Below are positions 41,945-50,459 of a stretch of DNA of 64,000 nucleotides, piece by piece. Source of the DNA: Rhodopirellula islandica (lineage in GTDB: Bacteria > Planctomycetota > Planctomycetia > Pirellulales > Pirellulaceae); NCBI RefSeq assembly GCF_001027925.1, contig NZ_LECT01000016.1, positions 124,001 to 188,000 on the forward strand, given 5' to 3'. The notes under the pieces were generated by a model, which was not told where the DNA came from, did no database searches, and saw only the letters and a program-made list of their open reading frames with translations. The position numbers were made by a program, and so were the translations under genes. The first letter of the stretch is position 1. The number at the start of each line of letters is the position of its first letter.

Positions 41945-42640
41945 TCAAGCGTTCTCGCGAAGTTCTGGAAACACGTCCAGGTCCAAATCTTTTCGTTTGA
42001 TGACGGCCGCAATCCGAGTCAGAAAATCGCTTTTCAAGTTCGCGACCTGTTGCTGCGTCAAATGCAGCTTTTCCGCCACTTCGCGATTGCCTCGTCCCAG
42101 CACAAACAACAGCTCAATCGCTTTGAGCTTTTCAAAGTTGCCACGCGATTGCCAATTCACAATTTGCTCTTGGACGACTTCTCTCACCAGGTGCTGCTCC
42201 AGTTCGCGACGCTCCGCGCTTCGACAAATCGAACTCGCCAAACGAACTCCGCTGGCTTCCACGTTGTCACCACTGCCCGATCCTGATGAACTGCCTCGCC
42301 CCAGCAACGGCAACTCCGGACGGCGACCGCTCTGCCGCAAATGATCAGTCAACTTGTAACTGCAAATCGAGAACAGATAGCTCTCCAGCTTTCGCCGCGA
42401 ATCGTAGTTGGGCAGTGAAACCAGAAACCCAACAAACGTTTCTTGCACCACATCTTCGCTGGTCGCCATGTCCCCCAGACGCCGGCGAGCAAACGCCAGC
42501 AGGCGCCCCTCATACCGGTCGATCAATTGTTGCCACGCCTGCTGGTCCCCCTCACGAATCGAACCGATCAGCCGAATTTCCTCTTCGCGGTCGGGATCGT
42601 TGTCGGCGGACGGGGAATCAGCAGATGCATTCATGACCAC
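41945..42640 (-). CDS. ECF-type RNA polymerase sigma factor
   Basis: 231 residues. Region 2: AWQQLIDRYEGRLLAFARRR, SEDVVQETFVGFLVSL, RKLESYLFSICSYKLTDHLR. Region 4: KLKAIELLFVLGRGNREVAE, KLHLTQQQVANLKSDFLTRI (HTH). A Ser/Gly linker (GRGSSSGSGSGDNVEAS) joins them. It directs core polymerase to an unknown promoter set; no anti-sigma factor is adjacent. The ~30 residues after region 4 (KRKDLDLDVFPELRENA) are an extra tail. Lies between repeats and a divergent pterin dehydratase gene. Confidence 0.88.
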   Translation of the reverse strand: MVMNASADSPSADNDPDREEEIRLIGSIREGDQQAWQQLIDRYEGRLLAFARRRLGDMATSEDVVQETFVGFLVSLPNYDSRRKLESYLFSICSYKLTDHLRQSGRRPELPLLGRGSSSGSGSGDNVEASGVRLASSICRSAERRELEQHLVREVVQEQIVNWQSRGNFEKLKAIELLFVLGRGNREVAEKLHLTQQQVANLKSDFLTRIAAVIKRKDLDLDVFPELRENA

Positions 42641-42724
42641 AGGTTAACGGCAATTCGCAAATGCGTCGATCAACCCAACTTTTGCACCTACGAAACACAT
42701 TCCCTGAAATGTAAAATCGGGCCC

Positions 42725-43078
42725 ATGAATGAATCCACCTCCACACCCGACTGGAAAGATCGTCACTGCGTGCCCTGCGAGGGCGGGATCGATCGTGTCT
42801 CTGCCGAATCCGCTCAGCGATACTTGACCGATCTGCCGGACTGGTCGCTGGAAAATGACGGGCTGCAAATCGCCCGCCAACTCAACACCGGGGACTTTCG
42901 CACGGCGGTTCGGCACCTCAATGCCATTGCGGACTTGGCCGAATCAGAACAACACCACCCGGACCTGCATTTGACTGGGTATCGCCACCTGCGCGTGGTC
43001 CTGACCACACATGCCATCGGTGGACTCAGTGAAAACGACTTTGTCATGGCGGCTCGCATCGACCAAATCCTCTCATGA
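42725..43078 (+). CDS. phhB: 4a-hydroxytetrahydrobiopterin dehydratase (PCD)
   Basis: 117 residues, normal size. Active-site region SEQHHPDLHLTGYRHLRVVL, with the tandem His of the PCD motif, and a C-terminal LTTHAIGGLSENDFVMAARID helix. It dehydrates the 4a-carbinolamine made by aromatic amino acid hydroxylases; in bacteria without such hydroxylases it may aid molybdopterin or folate metabolism. ATG 42725 is the natural start (PCD proteins open like this one, RHCVPCEGG); the frame continues upstream. Its stop overlaps the next ATG. Confidence 0.93.
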   Translation: MNESTSTPDWKDRHCVPCEGGIDRVSAESAQRYLTDLPDWSLENDGLQIARQLNTGDFRTAVRHLNAIADLAESEQHHPDLHLTGYRHLRVVLTTHAIGGLSENDFVMAARIDQILS

Positions 43079-43416
43079 TTGTGTCCCACGACCGCGCCCT
43101 GGCGCTGCTGGACGAGTGCAACGGCGATGATCTCTGGAGCGTCGCACACTGCCAACTCCGCCGGGTCCCCCAAGCCTGGATCGACGAGCTGGCCGATGCC
43201 TTCGAAACCAGCTACCGCTTTCGCGATCAAACGATCTCCGTCCCCGATCCCGAATCCGGGCGCCGTGTCGTCAACCAATATCATGGGGTTCGCGACGTCG
43301 ACCTGGCGATCAAACTCGGGCAACAACTGGGCGTCCAAGTGGACTCGATTCGAGCGATTTCACTGACTCGCCAAGCCCTCGTGCGGAACATCAAAGAGGC
43401 GGTGTTCGAGGGCTGA
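43075..43416 (+). CDS. Unknown protein coupled to pterin dehydratase
   Basis: 113 residues; ATGA overlap with phhB indicates translational coupling. No domain recognised. It opens MIVSHDRALALLDECNGDDL, has RRVPQAWIDELADAFETSYR and SGRRVVNQYHGVRDVDLAIK, and ends with basic helices. No signal or membrane segment, so cytoplasmic. A role linked to pterins is guessed only from the overlap. Confidence 0.7.
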   Translation: MIVSHDRALALLDECNGDDLWSVAHCQLRRVPQAWIDELADAFETSYRFRDQTISVPDPESGRRVVNQYHGVRDVDLAIKLGQQLGVQVDSIRAISLTRQALVRNIKEAVFEG

Positions 43417-43560
43417 ATCCGTCTGTCGCACGACTTTTCCTGCCCATCACGCAATTCTTTCGGACTTGTTGCCCACCTCCCGATTGCTGTATAGGCATGT
43501 TCGCAAGCGGTCCCATGGGCCGCACACGAACAATGCCCGTCTTTTCAATTGCGACCCGCC

Positions 43561-44892
43561 ATGGCTCAAGCAACCCTCCCGGGAACTCTCCCTTTCTACC
43601 TTCGCTCGCGAATCGTTCGCGGACTCGCCTCCGCCTGCCTGTTCGCTGTCGGTTCCGCCGCGCTCAGCGATCACGTTCACGCTCAAGGTGGTTTCGCTCT
43701 CCCGTCCAATTCAGTGGCTCGAGGACCTTCGACCTCAGAAGCACAGGCTGCCCCGCAAGGCTTCACGCCACGAGCCGCGGGACCAACCGCAGCCAACACG
43801 CCTCCTAGCCTCCAAACTCCCCCCCAAACAACCGCCAATCGCAACGCATTGCCAGCGGGCGCCTCCGGCGGGCAGCTCTCCCAAGGCGGCCAACTGCCTC
43901 GCGAAGCCGGCCAAGAACACCGGGTTTACGACCTCAGCCCCTACACCGGCTACCTGACCAAACACGACCGGCCTCACCAAGCCGTTGTTGACTGGATCGT
44001 TCGAGAAACTGGGACCGACGTCTGGCACACCGAACCGTTTGGTTTCATGAGCGCCGACCGAGACCAACTGAACGTCTACCACACCAACGAAATGCACCAA
44101 GTCATCGGCGGCATCGTCGAGCGCTTCGTGGCGGGCGACAAAGAACCGCAAGTCATGAACCTGCGACTGATGACGGTTGGCAACCCCAACTGGCGCAGCA
44201 ACGCTCACATGCTGATGCAACACGTCAATGTGCAATCCCCAGGCCTGCAAGCCTGGTTGCTGACCAAAGAAAACGCTGCCTTGGTCATGAACATGCTTCG
44301 CTCTCGAACGGATGTTCGCGAAGTCCAAGCCGTGGATTTGATCACCAACAACGGTCAAACCGAAAAACTCGCCAGCACACGCGGACGCAACTACGTCCTG
44401 AACGTCAAACCATCGCCCGCCAACTGGCCACCGTACGAACCCGAGACCGGCGAGATCCAAGAAGGATTTCAAATCGAAGTCAGCCCGCTGCTCAGCGTCG
44501 ACGGACGCACGCTGGACTGCGTGATCAACGCCAACATCGATCAAGTCGACAAGTTCGTGCCCGTTGAGCTCGACCTGCCGCTTCCCAACAACCAGGTCCA
44601 CCGGACGAAAATCGAAGTCCCTCAACTGGTCAGCTGGCGTTTGCACGAACGTTTCCGTTGGCCATCGGACATGGTCCTGCTGCTTTCCTGCGGTGTTGTG
44701 GCCAGCCCCGAACGCCCGCAATCCAGCGTGCCACTGTTCAATTTCAGCTCGATCACGGGAACCACCGCCGGCCGATCTGACGCCTTGATGTTTGTCGAAT
44801 TTCGCGGGCGTGCCTCCGACAACCTGACCACCACGCCTCTGGTGCCACAAATCGGATCTCGCGTTTCAGCTCCCAATCGCGGCCGATATTGA
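43561..44892 (+). CDS. Exported protein with secretin-like C-terminal domain
   Basis: 443 residues. Signal peptide near the N-terminus (IVRGLASACLFAVGSAALSD), then about 90 Pro/Gln/Ala-rich residues (low complexity), then an alpha/beta part (HQAVVDWIVRETGTDVWH, NVYHTNEMHQVIGGIVERFV) like the N-domains of secretins. The region EGFQIEVSPLLSVDGRTLDC and INANIDQV resembles a secretin beta-domain strand pair, but the usual gate and C-terminal signatures are not evident. Possibly a planctomycete pilus or type II secretion relative; assignment is tentative. Start ATG 43561. Confidence 0.72.
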   Translation: MAQATLPGTLPFYLRSRIVRGLASACLFAVGSAALSDHVHAQGGFALPSNSVARGPSTSEAQAAPQGFTPRAAGPTAANTPPSLQTPPQTTANRNALPAGASGGQLSQGGQLPREAGQEHRVYDLSPYTGYLTKHDRPHQAVVDWIVRETGTDVWHTEPFGFMSADRDQLNVYHTNEMHQVIGGIVERFVAGDKEPQVMNLRLMTVGNPNWRSNAHMLMQHVNVQSPGLQAWLLTKENAALVMNMLRSRTDVREVQAVDLITNNGQTEKLASTRGRNYVLNVKPSPANWPPYEPETGEIQEGFQIEVSPLLSVDGRTLDCVINANIDQVDKFVPVELDLPLPNNQVHRTKIEVPQLVSWRLHERFRWPSDMVLLLSCGVVASPERPQSSVPLFNFSSITGTTAGRSDALMFVEFRGRASDNLTTTPLVPQIGSRVSAPNRGRY

Positions 44893-45151
44893 TTCGCATG
44901 CAATCGCAGCACCCTCGCCCCGGCATTCGTCGACCCGACACCCCTCGGCCGGGGAAACAACCATCTCACCAGCCCACTCTCACCCGCGTTTTGCGGGTCC
45001 GCAGTGGGCTCTGACGTTCCCGGTCACAGTCCGGCTCCCGCTTCGCGAGCGGATTTGCTATCTTCGCCGGCCCTCCAAGTCCACCTTTCCTGCTTCGTTT
45101 CCATCCGGTCAGACGTGACTGGGTACGAACCAATCCCGTTAGCCATCGTCC

Positions 45152-46486
45152 ATGCCAGCTACCTCCGCCCAACGCGTCGTGATCACCGGCATCGGCGTGA
45201 TCAGTCCGCTCGGTAACACTCCCGAAGATCTGCTCAACGGTTTGCGAGAAGGCCAGAGCGGCATCGCTCCGTTCACCCAGATCCCAACCGATGCCTTGCC
45301 CATCAGCAACGGCGCCGAAGCCAGTGCCTTCACGGGCCACATCAGCGATTACGGGCCGCTGGAAAAAACGCTCCAACGAACGATTCGCAAAGGCAGCAAA
45401 GTGATGTGCCGCGAAATCGAAATGGGCGTTGCGGCAGCCCAGCTGGCACTGCATCACGGCGGCCACAACCCAGACGACTTCAATCGCGATCGCACCGGCG
45501 TCGTCTACGGCTGCGACTACATCATGTCCTTGCCCGAAGAATACGCCGAAGGAATCGCAGCCTGCACGACCGATGGCGAATTCGACTTCACCAAATGGGG
45601 CGACCTGGGCCTGCCCAAAGTCAACCCGCTGTGGTTGCTGAAGTACCTGCCCAACATGCCCGCCTCGCACATCGCGATCTACAACGACCTTCGCGGCCCC
45701 AACAACTCGATCACGCTTCGCGAAGCGTCGGCTGGTGCAGCTTTGTCCGAAGCCGTCTCCACCATCTCACGTGGCCACGCCGACGCCTTGGTGGTCGGTG
45801 CCACCGGGTCTCGCGTTCACACACTGCGAACGCTGCACGCGTCCATGCAAGAGAAATTGGCCGCGGACACGGAAGACCCCAGCCGCATGTCACGCCCGTT
45901 CGACACCAGCCGTGACGGCAGCGTCGTCGGCGAAGGCGCTGGCGCATTCCTGTGTGAATCGTTGGAACACGCTGAAAAACGCGGTGCGACCATCTACGGC
46001 GAAGTCATCGCTTGCAGCTCCAGCGCCGTTGGCCCCGCCGCAGGCGACCAACCGATGCGAAAAGGATTTGCCAACGTGCTTCGCGGAGTCCTCCAAGCCG
46101 GCCGCCAGAACGGGTTCGCACCTGCGGAAGGCAAAGTTGACGTGGGACACATCCATGCTCACGGACTCTCCGATGTCGACACCGACATCTGCGAAGCAGG
46201 TGCGATCGCCGACGTGTTTGGATTCCCCGGCGATCAACCGCCGGTGACCACCGCCAAAGGCCACCTCGGCAACATCGGTGCCGGCAGCGGCATGGTCGAA
46301 ATGATCGCCAGCCTGCAAAGCCTCAGCAGCGAGCTGTTCCCAATCCGCAACCTGAACGAACTCGACCCCAACTGCCTGATCGCAGCGGTCACGTCCAACG
46401 ACCAACCCGCCGGGACCAACTTCATCAACCTCAACATCACGCCGCAGGGACAAACCTCCGCGGTCTGGATCTCAAAGCCGCGTTAG
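45152..46486 (+). CDS. Beta-ketoacyl-ACP synthase homologue with Glu in place of the catalytic Cys
   Basis: 444 residues, full thiolase fold. Opens RVVITGIGVISPLGN like FabF. The active-site helix reads GPNNSITLREASAGAALSE; aligned with FabF (GPxxxxxTAC), the nucleophilic Cys is Glu191, and no Cys is nearby. The other catalytic residues are kept: His337 (HIHAHGLSD), Lys369 and His371 (TTAKGHLGNIGAG). Loss of Cys is known in chain-length factors (KS-beta, Gln) of polyketide pairs, which need a KS-alpha partner; none is nearby. It may decarboxylate malonyl-ACP or be a structural partner. Annotating it as FabF would probably be wrong. Confidence 0.88.
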   Translation: MPATSAQRVVITGIGVISPLGNTPEDLLNGLREGQSGIAPFTQIPTDALPISNGAEASAFTGHISDYGPLEKTLQRTIRKGSKVMCREIEMGVAAAQLALHHGGHNPDDFNRDRTGVVYGCDYIMSLPEEYAEGIAACTTDGEFDFTKWGDLGLPKVNPLWLLKYLPNMPASHIAIYNDLRGPNNSITLREASAGAALSEAVSTISRGHADALVVGATGSRVHTLRTLHASMQEKLAADTEDPSRMSRPFDTSRDGSVVGEGAGAFLCESLEHAEKRGATIYGEVIACSSSAVGPAAGDQPMRKGFANVLRGVLQAGRQNGFAPAEGKVDVGHIHAHGLSDVDTDICEAGAIADVFGFPGDQPPVTTAKGHLGNIGAGSGMVEMIASLQSLSSELFPIRNLNELDPNCLIAAVTSNDQPAGTNFINLNITPQGQTSAVWISKPR

Positions 46487-46627
46487 AGCTTCTAGCTTCT
46501 AGCAGGCTGTCAGGACTTGTTTTTAAGGTAGTGGACGAGGCCACGAGTCCTGAACTGGCGTCAAATCCAAGGACTCGTGGCCTCGTCCACTACGGTCGAC
46601 CCTCACTGTTAGCTTCTAGCTTCTAGC
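46487..46627. repeat. Long hairpin repeat R-HP copy 2, flanked by 17-bp direct repeats
   Basis: The 24-bp stem (46528-46551, 46570-46593) and the 18-nt loop are identical to those at 12355-12420. Directly outside it, AGCTTCTAGCTTCTAGC occurs at 46487-46503 and again at 46611-46627, like a target-site duplication or an insertion into a short tandem repeat. Confidence 0.88.
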
Positions 46628-46711
46628 TCGTGCTCGCCGTACGATGGCCTTCCAAGGCCGTCGAAATGCCCCCCGAAGCGTCAAGCCTTATCGATTGAGT
46701 CATCAACGCAA

Positions 46712-47068
46712 GTAGGATGGGCACTCTTGCCTTTTTATACCCCACATCTCGAAACACCAAAGATTAGTGTCCGATCAGAGTGGATTAGTGTTCCGCCAGA
46801 GCGGCCAAGGGAACACTCATCTCCGCTGATCGAACACGAAGCAGGTCGGCAGGAATGATCAAGCACAATCATGTGAGCCGTTTGGGCGTTAGCCCCGGTT
46901 GTGCGTGAAAACCGTGGCTAACGCCAACGGCTCACATACCCGATGACACCTGCGTACCTGCTTAATGGTTCTTGGGCAAGGGATGTTTGGCTTCAAAACG
47001 CCTGTATTTACAACGCAAACGGCACCCAGAAAATGTGGGGTACAAAAAGGCAAGAGTGCCCATCCTAC
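46712..47068 (-). repeat. E1 composite repeat, copy B
   Basis: Reverse complement of 2502-2840, almost identical across its length. Both ends here carry the same outward-reading word (GTAGGATGGGCACTCTTGCC at 46712; its inverse ending at 47068), so copy B looks complete while copy A has one end replaced by R4. It contains R1 at 46839-46964. Confidence 0.87.
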
Positions 47069-47099
47069 CGGCGTTCAAACCTCGTGGACGACTCAATCG

Positions 47100-47310
47100 A
47101 CAAGCTGCAACGGGAGGGGTCGGAAATCGAGCGTTCAGCGAGATTGCCGGGAGAGCGGCATCACGCGCCGCTTCTCATACCCGGCCCCCTCCCTCGCGTA
47201 TGCCTGAACGGAGCCCCCCCCCAAAACTTCGTTTCGGGAGAGGTTCTCAAAGGCAGAAACCCGCCAAAACGCAGCATCTGAAAACGGCACGGCCTCCCAC
47301 CAGGGAGATT
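47100..47310. repeat. R3-related degenerate repeat
   Basis: GGGAGGGGTCGGAAATCGAGC, TTCAGCGAGATTGCCGGG, GTATGCCTGAACGG and CTTCGTTTCGGGAGAGG recall the R3 cluster at 32530-33056 in the opposite sense. The remaining 240 bp to 47550 show nothing recognisable. Confidence 0.6.
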
Positions 47311-47550
47311 GCTTTCGCCTGCCAATGAGCCGGCAAGGTTTACCAGACCGGAACAGGCGATTGGACCGGCAGCCCTTGCTTCACCGGACCGACCGTCACG
47401 ACCGAATCGTCAGTGCAAATCGGTGCAGAATCAGCCGATCGATCAGCAACAGCGGAGGTCATCTCGCACGCATTGCGTCGCTGGAATCTTTGCGTGATGG
47501 ATCGCACCAGAACACGTTGATCGTGCTCGTCTCCAACCGGAATTCACTTG

Positions 47551-47721
47551 ATGTTGCCACATTCGCTTGCTGAATCAGACGCAGAAGCACCTGGAATGTT
47601 GCTGGAAGAGCTGGAACGTCGCCAAGACGATGTGCTCGCTCAGCTCGATGACCTCGAAGCGAAACTCAACGAAGTCCTGAGCGGGTTGAAGATCGAGCCT
47701 GACACGACGCCACTGGACTGA
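47551..47721 (+). CDS. Small coiled-coil protein
   Basis: 56 residues. Reads LPHSLAESDAEAPGMLLEEL, then RRQDDVLAQLDDLEAKLNEV, ending LSGLKIEPDTTPLD: a strong amphipathic helix with leucines at heptad spacing, likely a short coiled coil. No ribosome site is obvious before ATG 47551, but codon use matches neighbours. It precedes the 148-residue unknown gene by 31 bp on the same strand. Function unknown. Confidence 0.6.
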   Translation: MLPHSLAESDAEAPGMLLEELERRQDDVLAQLDDLEAKLNEVLSGLKIEPDTTPLD

Positions 47722-47752
47722 TTCAGGCTGGACCACGAACGATTCTGCCCGC

Positions 47753-48199
47753 GTGAGCCTCCGATCGCTCGCACAACACACGGTCACGAATCCGAACCTG
47801 GCTGATTGGGTCAACTTTTCAGACAGTTTTCCTGAAACGCTGTGCAACGATGACGTAGGCTTCATTATGAAGTGCCACGAACTCGCTGAGAAAGTCTCGC
47901 AACTGCGACCCGAACTGTCGCCGACGGACGTCGCGCGCCTGTGCTTGATGATCCTCAATCAAGAGGTCAATCCTTCGCGGCTGGACGACCCGGCAGTTCT
48001 AAACTCCGTCTGGCAAAACGTCAGCTTTCGATTCGAAGCGGCCACCGACCAACACGCGGCCGTCTCACACGAATTGGACACCCTGATGAACGACGGCCCG
48101 GTCGAGTTCTCCCCGGACCAACTTTGGACGCTGCTTCGGGCCGTCAAGGTCCAAGGTCAAATGCTGGACCTCTACACAAAAGACGTCTCGTTCGCTTAG
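47753..48199 (+). CDS. Unknown cytoplasmic protein
   Basis: 148 residues from GTG 47753; ATG 47867 gives a shorter form starting MKCHELAEKV that may be the true one. Mostly helical (ELAEKVSQLRPELSPTDVAR, CLMILNQEVNPSRLDD, FSPDQLWTLLRAVKVQGQML), no TM or signal. I do not recognise a family. It ends 8 bp from the convergent stop of citrate synthase. Confidence 0.62.
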   Translation: MSLRSLAQHTVTNPNLADWVNFSDSFPETLCNDDVGFIMKCHELAEKVSQLRPELSPTDVARLCLMILNQEVNPSRLDDPAVLNSVWQNVSFRFEAATDQHAAVSHELDTLMNDGPVEFSPDQLWTLLRAVKVQGQMLDLYTKDVSFA

Positions 48200-48207
48200 A
48201 CCGACAA

Positions 48208-49524
48208 TCAGCGTTGGTCGACGGGCACCACGTCTCGCTTTGTCGCACCCGTGTAGATCTGACGCGGGCGATTGATTCGCGAGGCTGGGTTGGAGTGCAT
48301 TTCACGCCAATGAGCCAACCAACCAGGGAGTCGACCGATCGCGAATAGAACGGTGAACATCTGGATGGGAATCCCAAGCGCTCGGTAAATCACGCCAGAA
48401 TAGAAATCAACGTTCGGGTAAAGCTTCCGCTCGATGAAGTATTCGTCTTTGAGCGCCACTTCTTCCAACTTCTGAGCGACCTCGAACAAGGGATCATCCA
48501 GATTCAACTTGGCCAGCAATTTGTCACAGCTGGCTCGGATGATGGTCGCTCGGGGATCCGAGTTTTTATAAACGCGGTGACCGAAGCCCATGATGCGGAA
48601 GTCGTTCGTTTTGTCTTTCGCCATGTCGACGTATTTCTGAACGTTGCCGCCATCCGCTGCGATTTGCTCCAGCATGTTGACGCAGGCTTCGTTGGCACCG
48701 CCATGCAACGGTCCCCACAAGGCACCAATGCCGGCGGAGATCGATGCGAACAGGTTGGCGTTGCTGCTGCCAACCATGCGAACGGTCGAGGTGCTGCAGT
48801 TCTGCTCGTGGTCAGCGTGCACGATGAACAGCAAGTTCAGTGCTTCCGCGAAATCAGGATCGACCAGGTAATCCGAGGTCGGCGTCGCGAACATCATGTA
48901 CAAGAAATTCTCGCAATAATCCAACTCGTTCTTGGGGTACATGAACGGTTGGCCCATCGATTTTTTGTAGCTGTAAGCTGCGATCGTGGGCAATTTCGCG
49001 ATCAATCGATACATCGAGATCTCGACCTGGCGAGGGTCATTCAGATCCATCGAGTCCTGGTAGAACGTCGACAACGCTCCCACCACACTGCTGAGGATCG
49101 CCATCGGGTGAGCATCGCGAGGGAAGCCGTTGTAGAACGACCGCATGTCCTCGTGAATCATCGTGTGTTCACGAATGCCCGAACGGAATGTTTCGATTTC
49201 GTCCTTGCTGGGCAAATCACCAAAGATCAGCAAGTAGGCGACCTCGACGAAATCGCAACTCTTGGCCAGTTCTTCGATTGGATAACCGCGATAACGCAGG
49301 ATGCCCTTTTCACCGTCCAAAAACGTGATGGCACTGCGAGTGCTGCCGGTGTTGACGAACCCGTCGTCCAAAGTGATCACGCCGGTGTCGGCACGCAGAC
49401 GACTGACATCAATCGCCTGTTCACCTTCGGAACCTTCCAACAAAGGCAACTCAAGGTTGGTTTCCCCGAATTGGACTCGGACAGTGTCGGCTCGTTGAAT
49501 TTCCAAACTGGAGGAGGAGCTCAT
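48208..49524 (-). CDS. gltA: Citrate synthase
   Basis: 438 residues, type II (hexameric) length. Catalytic residues: His274 (WGPLHGGANEA), His316 (MGFGHRVYKN) and Asp373 (PNVDFYSGVIYRALG). Other landmarks are DGEKGILRYRGYPIEELAK, RDAHPMAILSSVVGAL and FIVHADHEQNCSTSTVR. It condenses acetyl-CoA and oxaloacetate in the TCA cycle. Monocistronic on the minus strand; its upstream gap contains the second tandem array. N-terminal domain RVQFGETNLELPLLEGSEG is the beta-rich type II extension. Confidence 0.97.
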   Translation of the reverse strand: MSSSSSLEIQRADTVRVQFGETNLELPLLEGSEGEQAIDVSRLRADTGVITLDDGFVNTGSTRSAITFLDGEKGILRYRGYPIEELAKSCDFVEVAYLLIFGDLPSKDEIETFRSGIREHTMIHEDMRSFYNGFPRDAHPMAILSSVVGALSTFYQDSMDLNDPRQVEISMYRLIAKLPTIAAYSYKKSMGQPFMYPKNELDYCENFLYMMFATPTSDYLVDPDFAEALNLLFIVHADHEQNCSTSTVRMVGSSNANLFASISAGIGALWGPLHGGANEACVNMLEQIAADGGNVQKYVDMAKDKTNDFRIMGFGHRVYKNSDPRATIIRASCDKLLAKLNLDDPLFEVAQKLEEVALKDEYFIERKLYPNVDFYSGVIYRALGIPIQMFTVLFAIGRLPGWLAHWREMHSNPASRINRPRQIYTGATKRDVVPVDQR

Positions 49525-49810
49525 GGGCGATCTATTGGATGCAATTTACGAGTGGGCGGGACGTCTTGGGGGCGACAGACGTAGTGTAGCCCTGCGTCCT
49601 GCGAGCGACAATCAGCGGACCCCCACATCGACCGCCAAGAACCACCGTTTTCACCCCCCCTGGAGTTTTTGAGCCGGCAACGTCTCCCGGTTGCATCAAG
49701 TCTCCGGATTGGGAGCCGAATCGAGGTCATGCAGTTGATCGAAGCCGCTTTTCAGCGGTTTCCGCCTGATGCACCGCTCCCGAAACGCCGTTTTGATTGA
49801 TGAGCCTTTT

Positions 49811-50275
49811 CCTCGTTCCCAGGCTCTGCCTGGGAACGCAATGCACGGCAGGCTCCGCCTGCTGAGACACAACCGGGAGGCAGAGCCTCCAAGACAGTGT
49901 GTTCCCAGGCAGAGCCTGGGAACAAGAAAGAAAGGAAAGCCGCTCGTTCACAGGCGGCTTTCGCAAGTGGGAGCCACGCACGCTCCTCGTACCCAGGCTC
50001 TGCCTGGGAACGCGATGCACAGCAGGCTCCGCCTGCTGAGAAACAACCGGGAGGCAGAGCCTCCAAGACAGTGTGTTCCCAGGCAGAGCCTGGAACAAGA
50101 AAGAAAGGAAAGCCGCTCGTTCACAGGCGGCTTTCGCAAGTGGGAGGCACCGCACGCTCCTCGTACCCAGGCTCTGCCTGGGTACGCAATGCACGGCAGG
50201 CTCCGCCTGCTGAGAAACAACCGGGAGGCGGAGCCTCCAAGACGTTGTGTCCCCAGGCAGAGCCTGGGAACAAGA
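49811..50275 (+). repeat. Tandem array of three 174-bp palindrome-rich units
   Basis: Units start at 49811, 49985 and 50159, exact 174-bp period. Each has TCCCAGGCTCTGCCTGGGAA-type, GCAGGCTCCGCCTGC, GGAGGCAGAGCCTCC and CCCAGGCAGAGCCTGGG palindromes, plus a ~50-bp spacer (GAAAGAAAGGAAAGCCGC, TTCACAGGCGGCTTTCGC). The third unit lacks the spacer. The palindromic core matches the array at 4041-4409. The rest of the gap 49525-50459 contains no recognised gene. Confidence 0.92.
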
Positions 50276-50459
50276 AATACCCCTGGCCCGAAGCGGTCCG
50301 CCCCTCCCCAAGGGAGAGTGAAGCAAAACGGCCCGACCTCCAACCGCGACGGCCAGGTTGCCACCGGCGTCTTGGTCGGAACCTTTTTCCGTGTCACAAT
50401 TTCCCAGGCCCGCTAGGAACCGGGCCCGCGAAAGCACCTTCTAAGGATCAAGGGATCGG

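Noticed and set aside
43735..44850. A 371-codon antisense frame in the secretin-like gene
   Set aside because: Shadow of a plus-strand gene with signal peptide and coherent composition.
49811..50275. CRISPR-like periodic array
   Set aside because: Period 174 bp with near-identical units and palindromes throughout; no short repeats separated by unique spacers, no cas genes.
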